From the NCBI RefSeq assembly GCF_003194385.1, contig NZ_LAPT01000104.1, positions 1 through 46,735 on the forward strand: a stretch of DNA of 46,735 nt, written 5' to 3'. Position numbers and translations under genes: made by a program. The stretch comes from Pokkaliibacter plantistimulans. GTDB taxonomy: Bacteria > Pseudomonadota > Gammaproteobacteria > Pseudomonadales > Balneatricaceae. The notes under the pieces were generated by a model. It did not search any database, was not told where the DNA came from, and was given only the letters and a program-made list of their open reading frames with translations. Shown here piece after piece: positions 26,808 through 34,824 of this stretch (its first letter is position 1; each line of letters starts with the position of its first letter).

Positions 26808-27316
26808 TTCTCACTTCCTATATAACAAGGCTAAAGGTTTACTCAGTGTCAGGACGGTACGCACTTCCCGTACGGGTCCGCTGGGGTTGCTGAGGTCTGC
26901 CTGAAAAGATCATTACTGGGCTGACACAGGCTCAGACAAGGAGCGCTGGCTGGCCACTGATGACGGCAAAATCTGTGGTTCGTTACGAAACGCCAGATTC
27001 ACTTAGCATAGAGCAAAAAACGCAGCGGGGAAGCGGTACGAACGGGCTTTGTAGCGAGGGATCACGCCATTTTTCAGGTAGCGCAGGTGCAGGTCGCGGG
27101 CAAGTTACATCTGGTCGTAAAATAACCAATCGTTGTAGTGCTAGCCTTGGACTGAGGCAGAGAAGCAGGTAGAATGCGCGCCTTTCTGAACAGGTGCTCA
27201 CGTTTTGCCTGGCGTCGGTCATAGGTTAAGACCGGCTCGGCTTTGCGAGATTGTGAGTGCCTGCTAACCCGCTGTCGTGCTCTGGTTTTACGTTCCAGAC
27301 CGCATGGAGAAGTTCG
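26808..27316. other. Intergenic region with the trhO promoter
   Basis: About 500 bases between divergent genes. The left part (to about 27140) shows no ORF, RNA gene or strong structure. The right part holds a good sigma-70-like promoter followed by an untranslated leader of roughly 135 bases before trhO. Confidence 0.55.
27147..27175 (+). promoter_or_regulatory. Sigma-70-type promoter for trhO
   Basis: TTGGAC (27147-27152) and TAGAAT (27170-27175) are separated by exactly 17 bases. Each matches the -35 or -10 consensus at five or close to five of six positions. The downstream gene is trhO at 27317. Confidence 0.65.
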
Positions 27317-28315
27317 ATGTCACAGTTTGTTGTTTGTGCGCTGTATAAGTTCGTCGCTCTGGATGATTTTGAAGCCATCCGTCAGCCATTGCTGGATGTG
27401 ATGGAGAGCAACGAAGTCCGCGGTACCCTGTTGCTGGCGAAAGAAGGTATCAACGGTACCGTGGCCGGCTCCCGCGCAGGTATTGATGCGTTGCTGGCCT
27501 GGCTGAAGTCCGACCCTCGTCTGGCTGCATTGTCCTATAAAGAGTCCTTTACCGAGGTGCTGCCGTTCTACCGCACCAAGGTCAAACTCAAGCGTGAAAT
27601 CGTCACTATGGGGGTTGAGGGTATTGACCCTAACAAAGTGGTGGGAACCTACGTCAAACCTCAGGACTGGAATGCCCTGATTTCTGACCCGGACGTACTG
27701 CTGGTCGACACGCGTAACGACTACGAAGTGCAGATCGGTACGTTCAAAGGTGCCATCAACCCGATGACCGAAACCTTCCGCGAGTTCCCTGAATACGTGA
27801 AGCAGAACCTCGATCCGGGCAAGCACAAGAAAGTGGCGATGTTCTGCACCGGTGGTATTCGTTGTGAAAAATCCACCGCGTACCTCAAGGAACAGGGCTT
27901 TGAGGAGGTCTATCACCTCGAAGGTGGCATCCTCAAATATCTGGAGGAAGTTCCTGAAGCTGACACCCTGTGGGAAGGCGAATGCTTTGTGTTCGATAAC
28001 CGTGTAGCGGTCAATCACAAGCTGGAAAAAGGCCAGTACGATCAGTGCAATGCCTGCCGTCGTCCGATCACCGAAGCTGACAAGCTACGCCCTGAATACA
28101 AGGCTGGTGTCAGTTGCCACCAGTGCCACGATCAACTGAGCGAGCAGCAGCTGACCCGTTTCGAAGAGCGCGAAAAGCAGATGCAACTGGCCGCCAAGCG
28201 TGGCGAAACCCATCTGGGGGGTGATGTGAAACACACCATCGAAGAGCGCCGCCGTGAAAAGCAGGCATGGCGTGAGCATCAGAAGGCGCTGAGCGAGCAG
28301 GGGCAGCCTGCGTAA
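27317..28315 (+). CDS. trhO: tRNA uridine 34 hydroxylase TrhO (YceA), rhodanese family
   Basis: The 332-residue protein matches TrhO, which makes 5-hydroxyuridine at position 34 of certain tRNAs using O2. An N-terminal acylphosphatase-like domain includes [14 protein letters not shown]. The rhodanese domain has [14 protein letters not shown] and the catalytic loop [11 protein letters not shown] (Cys177). The C-terminal region carries paired cysteines (QCNACRRP and SCHQCHDQ) that look metal-binding. I start at the ATG at 27317, which follows GGAGAAG; the in-frame ATG at 27257 gives an unlikely extension. It is monocistronic, with a promoter and terminator of its own. Confidence 0.95.
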   Translation: MSQFVVCALYKFVALDDFEAIRQPLLDVMESNEVRGTLLLAKEGINGTVAGSRAGIDALLAWLKSDPRLAALSYKESFTEVLPFYRTKVKLKREIVTMGVEGIDPNKVVGTYVKPQDWNALISDPDVLLVDTRNDYEVQIGTFKGAINPMTETFREFPEYVKQNLDPGKHKKVAMFCTGGIRCEKSTAYLKEQGFEEVYHLEGGILKYLEEVPEADTLWEGECFVFDNRVAVNHKLEKGQYDQCNACRRPITEADKLRPEYKAGVSCHQCHDQLSEQQLTRFEEREKQMQLAAKRGETHLGGDVKHTIEERRREKQAWREHQKALSEQGQPA

Positions 28316-28370
28316 GCATCAAGCTGAAGGACGTATGCAGGATCTGAAGTAAGCACCGATGATCCAGAGC

Positions 28371-28397
28371 AGAAAGGGCACGTGATGTGCCCTTTCT
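28371..28397 (+). terminator. Rho-independent terminator of trhO
   Basis: An 11-base perfect stem (28371-28381 with 28387-28397) closes a 5-base loop and runs into T-rich DNA on the plus strand (TGTTTCTG). It lies 55 bases after the trhO stop, before the convergent LysR gene. Confidence 0.8.
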
Positions 28398-28439
28398 TGT
28401 TTCTGTCCTCTCTTGTTTCTGTCCTTTCTTGTTGCTGTC
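28392..28439. repeat. Three tandem 16-bp repeats
   Basis: Units at 28392-28407, 28408-28423 and 28424-28439 share the core CTTGTTTCTGTC. Unit 2 differs at one base and unit 3 at one base from unit 1. The array begins inside the terminator stem and ends just before the LysR stop codon. It looks like slippage or a small amplification. Confidence 0.85.
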
Positions 28440-28444
28440 GTGGC

Positions 28445-29320
28445 TCACATCCTGCTCGATTCCAGCAGGAACTCCACAAACGCCCGATTGGCCCGCGACA
28501 GATAGCCGTCCTTGCGCCAGGCGATGCACAGATCAAGAAAGATCGGCGGCGCAAAGGAAACCGTGACCAGATCAGGGTCGTCCGCCACTGCCATATTCAG
28601 CAGGGTGGAAATGCCGAAACCCTGTTTGACGATAGAGCGGATCAGCGGCACCAGATTGGTTTCAAAACTGATGTTCGGCGTACAGCCGACTTCCTTGGCC
28701 AGCCTGTCCAGTACCTTGCGGTGAAAGTAGCCAGGCTTGAACATCACCAGCTCTTCGGTGAAGAACTCCTGCAGTGTGATTGAGCTGCGCTCGGCAAAGA
28801 GGTGTTCGCGGCTGACCGTGGCGCGCATTTCCTCGCGCAGGATCGTCCTGGCTTCCAGAATGTCGGAAATGGTTTCAGACTCGATGACGGCCAGATCCAG
28901 TTCGCCCTTTTCCAGCATCTGCTGCAGCTGCCAGGTGCCGCCTTCCTGTACCGAGAACGTCAGATTGGGATAACGATGGCGAAATGCCATCAGTATCGGA
29001 GGGAAGTGGAACGAACCCAGCATGCTGGGGATACCCACCCGCACTTCGCCGCGACTCAGTCCCTTCAGCTCCTGCATTTCCAGCTCGGCATCGGCCACCA
29101 CCTGCAGGATTTTTTCCGCCTGAGCGAACAGGCATTTACCCTCGTCAGTCAGGGCAATGGAGCGTTCGTGACGATGGAACAGGGTCAGCTCCAGTTCATT
29201 TTCCAGCTTGCGAATCGCCATGCTGACTGCCGGCTGGGCGAGATTGAGCAGCTCTGCCGCGCGGGTAAAGCTGCCGAGGCGTGCGACCTCATAGAAGTAG
29301 CGCAGAGGTTTGAGTTCCAT
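28445..29320 (-). CDS. LysR-family transcriptional regulator (YnfL-like)
   Basis: A 291-residue LysR protein: an N-terminal winged helix-turn-helix (about 1-60, GSFTRAAELLNLAQPAVSMAIRKLE) and a two-lobed co-inducer-binding domain (about 90-290) beginning VRVGIPSMLGSFHFPP. It is divergent from an MFS transporter gene, and E. coli has the comparable ynfL/ynfM arrangement. It therefore probably controls that exporter, and itself, from the shared 184-base region, where an ATTAT-N7-ATAAT dyad lies. The inducer is unknown. Confidence 0.92.
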   Translation of the reverse strand: MELKPLRYFYEVARLGSFTRAAELLNLAQPAVSMAIRKLENELELTLFHRHERSIALTDEGKCLFAQAEKILQVVADAELEMQELKGLSRGEVRVGIPSMLGSFHFPPILMAFRHRYPNLTFSVQEGGTWQLQQMLEKGELDLAVIESETISDILEARTILREEMRATVSREHLFAERSSITLQEFFTEELVMFKPGYFHRKVLDRLAKEVGCTPNISFETNLVPLIRSIVKQGFGISTLLNMAVADDPDLVTVSFAPPIFLDLCIAWRKDGYLSRANRAFVEFLLESSRM

Positions 29321-29398
29321 GGTACGGGCCCGTCAGTGCAGGGAGATGTCTGGTCTGCATCGGGCAGACTGTCGCATCCGTACAGAATATAAAACTTT

Positions 29399-29415
29399 AT
29401 TATCCTAATCATAAT
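29399..29415. promoter_or_regulatory. LysR-type operator candidate (T-N11-A dyad)
   Basis: ATTAT-N7-ATAAT is a perfect dyad fitting the T-N11-A pattern of LysR-family sites. It is centred between the divergent lysR-like and MFS genes in an AT-rich patch that should also hold both promoters. Confidence 0.5.
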
Positions 29416-29504
29416 TTGCATATATTTTTATTATGAAAAGGGGGTCGATATAGTGTGCCGCAGGCCCTGTCTTCGGGCTGCTTCACTACCGCAGGACCGC
29501 CATC

Positions 29505-30713
29505 ATGATTCAAGCAGGCAGTCGCGCTTACTGGCGTGCCACCCTGGCTCTGTGCCTGGGTTCCTTTATGATCTTCTCCAACCTTTATGTCACCCAGCCA
29601 CTGTTGCCCATGCTGGCGGCTGACTTTCAGGTGTCTCCCCTTTCCGCCAGCTACAGTTTTACCGTGTCCACCCTGACGCTGGGGCTATCACTGCTGGTAT
29701 ATGGCCCCCTGTCAGATGTGCTGGGCCGTCGTGGCATCATGCTGATCACCATGGCAGGGGTCATAGTGACGACGCTGGCGCTGTCACAGACTAACAGCTA
29801 CGAAATGCTGCTGGGGCTGCGTGCAGTACAGGGCTTTTTCCTCGGCGGGCTGCCCGCGATTGCGGTGGCCTATATGGGAGACGAATTCGACAAGGAAGCA
29901 CTGATGACCGCTGTCGGTCTGTATATCGGTGCCAATACCCTGGGCGGCATAGGTGGTCGTCTGATTGGTGGTTTTGCCGGTGAAAGTCTGGGCTGGGCCA
30001 ATACCTTCCTGGTGATTGCAGGTGTCAGTCTGGTGGTGTGGCTCAGCTTTGCCTTCCTGCTGCCACGCTCCAGCAACTTTCAGGCGCGGCCGTTCCATCT
30101 GCGCACCATGCTCGGCAATATGCTTGATCACCTGCGTAATCCCATCCTGCTGACGGCCTATCTGATCGGTGGATTCAACTTCTTTGTTTTTATCAATCAG
30201 TACAGCTATATCACCTTTGTGCTGGGCGATGAGCCGTACTCATTGTCACCGCGCTTTCTGGGCATGCTGTTCCTGACCTATCTGACCGGCACCCTTGGCT
30301 CGGCACTGGCCGGGCGTGCTGCCAGACGTTTCCCGCAACCGCTGTGCATGGCATTTGGCATCGTGGTGCTGATGCTGGGTAGCCTTTGCACCCTGCTGCC
30401 AAGTCTGTGGACCATTATTCTCGGTTTCTTTATCAACAGCTTCGGCTTCTTCTTTGCCCATTCCACCAACAGCAGCTGGGTCAGCCGTAACGCCCAGCAT
30501 GCCAAGGCCAGTGCCAGCTCGTTGTATCTGGTGTTCTATTACACCGGCGCCAGTACCGGCGGTATCTATCTGCATCCCTTCTGGGAATGGCGCGGCTGGA
30601 CGGGAGTGATCATCGGCTCTCTGGTGGTACTGGTGGGCACGCTGAGCGCAGCGCTTTATCTGCACCGTAAAACCCGGGTTGCGGGTGAGGTGACAAACGC
30701 AGTGGCTTGCTGA
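29505..30713 (+). CDS. MFS transporter, YnfM-like
   Basis: The 402-residue protein has about 12 hydrophobic segments. It shows the MFS loop 2-3 signature YGPLSDVLGRRGIML, an early FSNLYVTQPLLPMLAADF, and a central break near residue 205. The family exports small molecules or drugs by proton antiport across the inner membrane. It is divergent from and probably regulated by the LysR protein next to it. The substrate cannot be inferred. The start gives a normal MFS N-terminus. Confidence 0.92.
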   Translation: MIQAGSRAYWRATLALCLGSFMIFSNLYVTQPLLPMLAADFQVSPLSASYSFTVSTLTLGLSLLVYGPLSDVLGRRGIMLITMAGVIVTTLALSQTNSYEMLLGLRAVQGFFLGGLPAIAVAYMGDEFDKEALMTAVGLYIGANTLGGIGGRLIGGFAGESLGWANTFLVIAGVSLVVWLSFAFLLPRSSNFQARPFHLRTMLGNMLDHLRNPILLTAYLIGGFNFFVFINQYSYITFVLGDEPYSLSPRFLGMLFLTYLTGTLGSALAGRAARRFPQPLCMAFGIVVLMLGSLCTLLPSLWTIILGFFINSFGFFFAHSTNSSWVSRNAQHAKASASSLYLVFYYTGASTGGIYLHPFWEWRGWTGVIIGSLVVLVGTLSAALYLHRKTRVAGEVTNAVAC

Positions 30714-30728
30714 AGGGCGTGTAGCAGG

Positions 30729-31283
30729 TCAGTCGGGCGTGAGGGTAAACCACCGGTGCCAGTGTCGGCGCCAGAGGCTGGCAAAGTGCACGAACTCCCA
30801 GGCATCCAGCTGCCCCTGACGAGTGACGGCATGCTGGGGAACGTAGCGGCAGCGCAGAAAGGACTGCTTTTCCAGAACACGCTGTGAAGCGATATTGCTG
30901 ACTGAGGCAAAGGCGCGCAGATGGTCCAGCCGCATCTGCTCGTAGCCTGCCCGGATCAGCTGCTTCAGTGCCGCTGAGGCTACGCCCTGACCGCAGTATG
31001 CTTCACCGACTCGATAGCCGACGAAACCGTAGCGTGGATCATTGAGCGAGCGACGCAGGTTGGCTCTGCCCATCAGCTCGCCCTGTTCATTGATTATCAG
31101 CAGCGGATAGATCATGCCTTCATGGTAACGCTGCACGTATTCATCAATATGCTCATGTACCCCCTGCAGCGAGTAGAACGCCGGCTCACGGGCTTCGATG
31201 GTGCGCTCAAACCAGGCCTGATTGCTCTCTTCAAAGGCCAGCAGTGCTTGCGCGTGGCGCTCGCTCAGCAGTTCAAATCGCAT
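30729..31283 (-). CDS. GNAT-family N-acetyltransferase (RimJ/RimL type)
   Basis: The 184-residue protein follows the RimJ-like layout: MRFELLSERHAQALLAFE at the start, then FVGYRVGEAYCGQGVASAALKQLI with the acetyl-CoA motif, LDHLRAFASVSNIASQRVLEKQSF, and a C-terminal strand. It could acetylate protein N-termini or small amines. Its ATG is five bases after the Lrp-type regulator stop, so the two form an operon. It is convergent with the MFS gene. Confidence 0.9.
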   Translation of the reverse strand: MRFELLSERHAQALLAFEESNQAWFERTIEAREPAFYSLQGVHEHIDEYVQRYHEGMIYPLLIINEQGELMGRANLRRSLNDPRYGFVGYRVGEAYCGQGVASAALKQLIRAGYEQMRLDHLRAFASVSNIASQRVLEKQSFLRCRYVPQHAVTRQGQLDAWEFVHFASLWRRHWHRWFTLTPD

Positions 31284-31288
31284 GGTGA

Positions 31289-31762
31289 TCAGGTCAGGTG
31301 GTTGAGGGGCAGGGCGGTGCTGCTGATAGGGGTTTTCATCACAAAGCTGGAATGCACCCCGGTCACACCTTCAATCGTGGTCACCCGATTCAGCAAGAAC
31401 TGCTGGAAGGCTTCCATATCCTTGACGATGACTTTCAGCAGGTAGTCGGCTGACTGGCCGGTGATCAGGTGGCATTCCAGCACCTCCGGATAACTGGCAA
31501 TCAGCTCTTCAAAACGCTGGAAACGCTCCGGAGTATGACGATCCATACTGATACCGATAAAGGCCATCAGGGTCAAACCGAGCTTTTTGGCATTGAGCAA
31601 GGCGCTGTAGCCCTCGATGATGCCTTCCTCTTCCAGACGTTTGACCCGTCGCAGACAGGGCGAAGGAGACAGCTGAATGCTGTCGGCCAGCTCCTGATTA
31701 CTCATGCGACCGTCTTTTTGCAGTACTTCCATAATGCGCCGATCATAACGATTGAATGTCAT
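31289..31762 (-). CDS. Lrp/AsnC-family transcriptional regulator
   Basis: A 157-residue regulator with an N-terminal helix-turn-helix (RRIMEVLQKDGRMSNQELADSIQLSPSPCLRRVKRLEEEGII) and a C-terminal RAM domain (LTLMAFIGISMD through VTTIEGVTGVHSSFVMK) that usually binds amino acids. I start at the ATG at 31762, preceded by GGGAG, and drop a 20-residue upstream extension. It is co-transcribed with the GNAT gene and divergent from exbB-exbD-tonB. Its targets are probably amino-acid related. Confidence 0.93.
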   Translation of the reverse strand: MTFNRYDRRIMEVLQKDGRMSNQELADSIQLSPSPCLRRVKRLEEEGIIEGYSALLNAKKLGLTLMAFIGISMDRHTPERFQRFEELIASYPEVLECHLITGQSADYLLKVIVKDMEAFQQFLLNRVTTIEGVTGVHSSFVMKTPISSTALPLNHLT

Positions 31763-31902
31763 TTTCTGGTCTCCCTGCGGTCTGGCCGACAGATTAATGC
31801 GCGTTTGGCTATGGTAAAGCAATTTTGTGCTTTAGGCATTGTCAGGGCCTGGTTGCAATCCAAGACACCCTCTGAATCAATCATTAGATTGATCTTGTGA
31901 TG

Positions 31903-31921
31903 GATAATGAGAAGCTTTAGC
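31903..31921. promoter_or_regulatory. Fur box upstream of exbB-exbD-tonB
   Basis: The 19 bases match the classical GATAATGATAATCATTATC Fur consensus at 15 positions. It sits about 100 bases before the exbB start and within the probable promoter region. Iron-dependent repression of a TonB system is the expected biology. Confidence 0.7.
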
Positions 31922-32018
31922 ATTAGTGAAATCTATTGGATCGAATGGGCAAGCTCGATTAGCCACTGACCATGCGTCGGTTAGCCGTCCAGCAGCCCTG
32001 CCGCCGTCGGGATTTCAC

Positions 32019-33038
32019 ATGAAAAATATCGAGCAGAACAAAGGCATGGCCAAACACTGGGCCATGATCATCGGGCTGAGTGCTGGCATGGTGCTGGCTC
32101 CGTTGAGCCACGCTGAATCGGATACGCTTACCGCTCCTGTTACATCGACCAGCGCACCTGCCAGCAGCGAATCTGCATCCTCTCCCAGTTCTACTACTAT
32201 TTCTGCTCCTGCCAGCGATGCTGTTTCCGCGGCGGACACCCCAATGCAGGGATCAGTCTCTGCGTCAGAAGACCTCTCCCAGACCAGTGAGTCACTGCCC
32301 GAAGCGGCTGCCGACAGCCATGCTGTGGCGTCCATGCTGCCGCACGACCTGACCCCCATGGGCATGTTCATGGCCGCTGACTGGGTGGTCAAGTCAGTGA
32401 TGCTGGGTCTGGCCTTTGCTTCCATCGTGACCTGGACCATCGCACTGGTGAAAAGCATCGAGATTGCTGCAGCGAAGAAACGCGCTCGCCGCACCCTGCG
32501 CAATCTGGGTGAGGTCGGCACGCTGCGTGAGGCTCTGAAAGCCGTTGAGCATGACACCTGCCTGTCAGCCTCCATGGTGCAGGCGGCCGAGTATGAGCTG
32601 GTGCTGTCAGCCAAGCACGAAGCCTTTGATAAAGGTGGGGTGAAAGAGCGTGTCGAATCCCGCCTGCATCGCATCGAAGCCGCCGCTGCACGCCGCATCA
32701 ATGTCGGTACCGGCGTGCTGGCCACCATCGGTTCGACTTCTCCCTTTGTCGGTTTGTTCGGCACCGTCTGGGGCATCATGAACAGCTTTATCGGTATCTC
32801 CAAATCACAAACTACCAATCTGGCTGTGGTGGCGCCGGGTATCGCCGAAGCCTTGCTGGCTACTGCGATTGGTCTGGTGGCAGCCATTCCGGCGGTCGTC
32901 ATCTACAACCACTTTGCCCGTAGTATCGGTGGCTACCGCGCCATCATGGCCGATACCACCGCAGAAGTGGCGCGTATCGTCAGTCGCGATCTGGATCGCC
33001 AGCCACAGGTGACTCCCCTGCGTAAAGTAGGGAGCTGA
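32019..33038 (+). CDS. exbB: ExbB, TonB-system proton channel subunit
   Basis: The 339-residue protein begins with a signal-like hydrophobic segment (WAMIIGLSAGMVLAPLSHA) and a Ser/Thr/Ala-rich linker (to about 105), then the MotA/TolQ/ExbB core. The core has TM helices near 125-150, 235-260 and 280-305, and the conserved ATIGSTSPFVGLFGTVWGIM and AEALLATAIGLVAAIPAV. The extended N-terminus is typical of Pseudomonas-type ExbB. With ExbD it uses the proton gradient to energise TonB. The start at 32019 is preferred over a GTG at 31926. It is first in exbB-exbD-tonB. Confidence 0.94.
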   Translation: MKNIEQNKGMAKHWAMIIGLSAGMVLAPLSHAESDTLTAPVTSTSAPASSESASSPSSTTISAPASDAVSAADTPMQGSVSASEDLSQTSESLPEAAADSHAVASMLPHDLTPMGMFMAADWVVKSVMLGLAFASIVTWTIALVKSIEIAAAKKRARRTLRNLGEVGTLREALKAVEHDTCLSASMVQAAEYELVLSAKHEAFDKGGVKERVESRLHRIEAAAARRINVGTGVLATIGSTSPFVGLFGTVWGIMNSFIGISKSQTTNLAVVAPGIAEALLATAIGLVAAIPAVVIYNHFARSIGGYRAIMADTTAEVARIVSRDLDRQPQVTPLRKVGS

Positions 33039-33040
33039 TC

Positions 33041-33469
33041 ATGGCAGGTGGACTGCATCATGGTGATGATGATCTGGGTGAGAACCACGAGATCAACGTT
33101 ACGCCCTTTATCGACGTCATTCTGGTGCTGCTGATCATCTTCATGGTGGCAGCACCGCTGGCCACCGTCAGTGTCCCGGTGGATCTGCCTGCCTCGTCGG
33201 CACAACCCCAGCCTCATCCTGATAAACCCGTCTATATCTCCATTCAGGCGGATCTGAGTGTCAGCGTCGGTGAAGAGAAGGTGCCGGAGCAGGGGCTGGG
33301 TGCCGTGCTGGATAAGGTGACCGCGAAGGATTATCAGCAGCGCCTGTTTCTGCGTGCCGATAAAGGCGTGCCTTACGGTGAGCTGATGAAGGTCATGGAT
33401 CAGCTGCGAACTGCGGGTTATCTGAAAATTGGCCTGGTGGGTCTGGAGACGGTCGGAAGCGCCCAATGA
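33041..33469 (+). CDS. exbD: ExbD, TonB-system subunit
   Basis: A 142-residue protein with one N-terminal transmembrane helix carrying the essential aspartate (NVTPFIDVILVLLIIFMV, Asp about 26) and a periplasmic domain of about 95 residues. It starts two bases after the exbB stop and overlaps tonB by four bases. It couples proton flow to TonB movement together with ExbB. Confidence 0.95.
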   Translation: MAGGLHHGDDDLGENHEINVTPFIDVILVLLIIFMVAAPLATVSVPVDLPASSAQPQPHPDKPVYISIQADLSVSVGEEKVPEQGLGAVLDKVTAKDYQQRLFLRADKGVPYGELMKVMDQLRTAGYLKIGLVGLETVGSAQ

Positions 33470-34323
33470 CAGAACCGCTGAACCCTTCCCCCGCAGCAGC
33501 CAGAGCTTCTGCGGTGCACAATCCCATGCCTGAAACCCAGCCGCCGCTGAGTCTGCGCCGTGCCAGTGCCTGGGGGCTGGGCCTGACGCTGGTGGCGGGA
33601 GTGCATCTGGCACTGTTGCTGCCACTGGTCAAAGCGGCCCCGCTGCCTGCCAATCCACCGGCGGCACCGGAAGCCATCATGATCGAGCTGGCGCCGATGC
33701 CAGAAGTGGTCAAGCCTGAGCCGGTCCCGGAACCTGTCGTTGAGCCGGAGCCCGAACCGGAGCCACCACCGCCCGAGCCTGAACCCTTGCCTGAGCCACC
33801 GCCCCCTCCACCACCGGAGGTGAAGCCGGAAGTGGTCATTCCTCCGCCACCACCGCCCAAACCGAAGAAGGTGGAAAAAAAGGTAGAGAAGAAAGTCGAG
33901 AAGAAGGTAGAAAAGCCGAAGGAACAGCCACCGAAGAAAGAGCAGCCCAAAGCGGCTCCGCCTGCGGTACAGGATGCACCCCCGGCCACGCCAAAGGCGC
34001 CGAAGGCGGTGGACCCGGGTGAGCAGCAGCGACGGGTGCAGGCACAGCGTAGCTGGCAGGGAGACCTGATGGCTCATCTGGCTAAGCACAAGCGTTATCC
34101 TCGTGCGGCCCGGGTAAGGCGTCAGGAAGGTGTGGTCTATGTCCGTTTTGTCATGGACCGTTCTGGCAAGGTGCTGAGTGCTTCACTGAAGACCTCGTCC
34201 GGTTTTGAATTGCTGGATGATGCCGCGCTGGAGCTGATCCAGCAGGCCAGTCCGCTACCGGCACCGCCTGACAGTATCCCCAATGAGCTGGTGGTGCCGA
34301 TCGATTACAACCTGCGCCGCTAG
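33466..34323 (+). CDS. tonB: TonB, energy transducer to outer-membrane receptors
   Basis: The 285-residue protein has an N-terminal membrane anchor (about 35-55), a long Pro-Glu-rich spacer (about 82-130), a Lys-rich stretch with four KVEK units (135-150), and a C-terminal TonB domain (about 205-285). That domain contains YPRAARVRRQEGVVYVRF and the SSGFELLDDAALELI motif. It spans the periplasm to contact TonB-dependent receptors for siderophores and the like. It overlaps exbD in an ATGA junction. No receptor gene is in the window. Confidence 0.94.
   Translation: MTEPLNPSPAAARASAVHNPMPETQPPLSLRRASAWGLGLTLVAGVHLALLLPLVKAAPLPANPPAAPEAIMIELAPMPEVVKPEPVPEPVVEPEPEPEPPPPEPEPLPEPPPPPPPEVKPEVVIPPPPPPKPKKVEKKVEKKVEKKVEKPKEQPPKKEQPKAAPPAVQDAPPATPKAPKAVDPGEQQRRVQAQRSWQGDLMAHLAKHKRYPRAARVRRQEGVVYVRFVMDRSGKVLSASLKTSSGFELLDDAALELIQQASPLPAPPDSIPNELVVPIDYNLRR
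33868..33915 (+). repeat. Four 12-bp KVEK-coding repeats inside tonB
   Basis: Residues 135-150 are four consecutive KVEK units encoded by degenerate 12-base repeats (AAGGTGGAAAAA-like). Such charged repeats extend the periplasm-spanning linker and could vary in number between strains. Confidence 0.8.
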
Positions 34324-34344
34324 ATTCTGGCCTACGGCCAGCCC

Positions 34345-34381
34345 ACAACACCCTCGTCTGATCCGTCAGCGAGGGTGTTGT
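34345..34381 (+). terminator. Rho-independent terminator of exbB-exbD-tonB
   Basis: A 12-base perfect stem (34345-34356 with 34370-34381) has a 13-base loop and is followed by TGTTTTC. It begins 21 bases after the tonB stop. Confidence 0.88.
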
Positions 34382-34824
34382 TGTTTTCGCCATAAGGATG
34401 GAGGCAGATTTAACCTCAGCAGGCAGGGTAGAAAGCTATACGCAATATGTATTTTTCAAAGAGTGGTCATAATCTGCCTTTAAAAAGGAATTTTTATAGT
34501 AAAGGTTGCTCAGGTGGAGAAAAAGACAGCAATTTTAGCAATCTTCTGCTGCTGGAAAATCCGTATACTGACATCCGTCTTCAGAGCAACCCGCCCCGGC
34601 GGAACACTGAAGCTCAGGACTGGTCAGGGGCTCACAAGGCACCATCCGACCCTTTCTCTCCACCCGGGAGACTGCAAGTTGGCTGAAGGATTGGTTATCA
34701 CCGAACCGTCAGTAACTGGAAGAGCTACCCATTCTTTCCGAAGTCAGCGCGTCGTCTGTCGACGAGTCGAGTACCGAGCAGCGGGGCGCCACTTCAACTA
34801 ACGGACAACACCAGGACATTCATC
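34382..34824. other. Long leader region upstream of leuA
   Basis: About 440 bases between the tonB terminator and leuA. It includes an AT-rich part (34430-34570), an isolated TATACT hexamer at 34564-34569 with no good -35, and a short CGTCG-N5-CGACG hairpin near 34750-34765. One reading frame contains four consecutive Leu codons (about 34543-34554), discussed under findings. No protein gene is convincing. Confidence 0.45.

Noticed and set aside
28392-28439. Tandem repeats considered as a CRISPR remnant
   Set aside because: Three 16-base units with no spacers and no cas genes.
32015-32902. Long minus-strand ORF (295 codons) over exbB
   Set aside because: Antisense of a strongly conserved ExbB coding region.
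33393-33989. Minus-strand ORF of 198 codons, Gly/Ser/Phe-rich
   Set aside because: It is the antisense reading of the Pro/Glu/Lys-rich part of tonB; the composition is a mirror of that repeat region and there is no start context.
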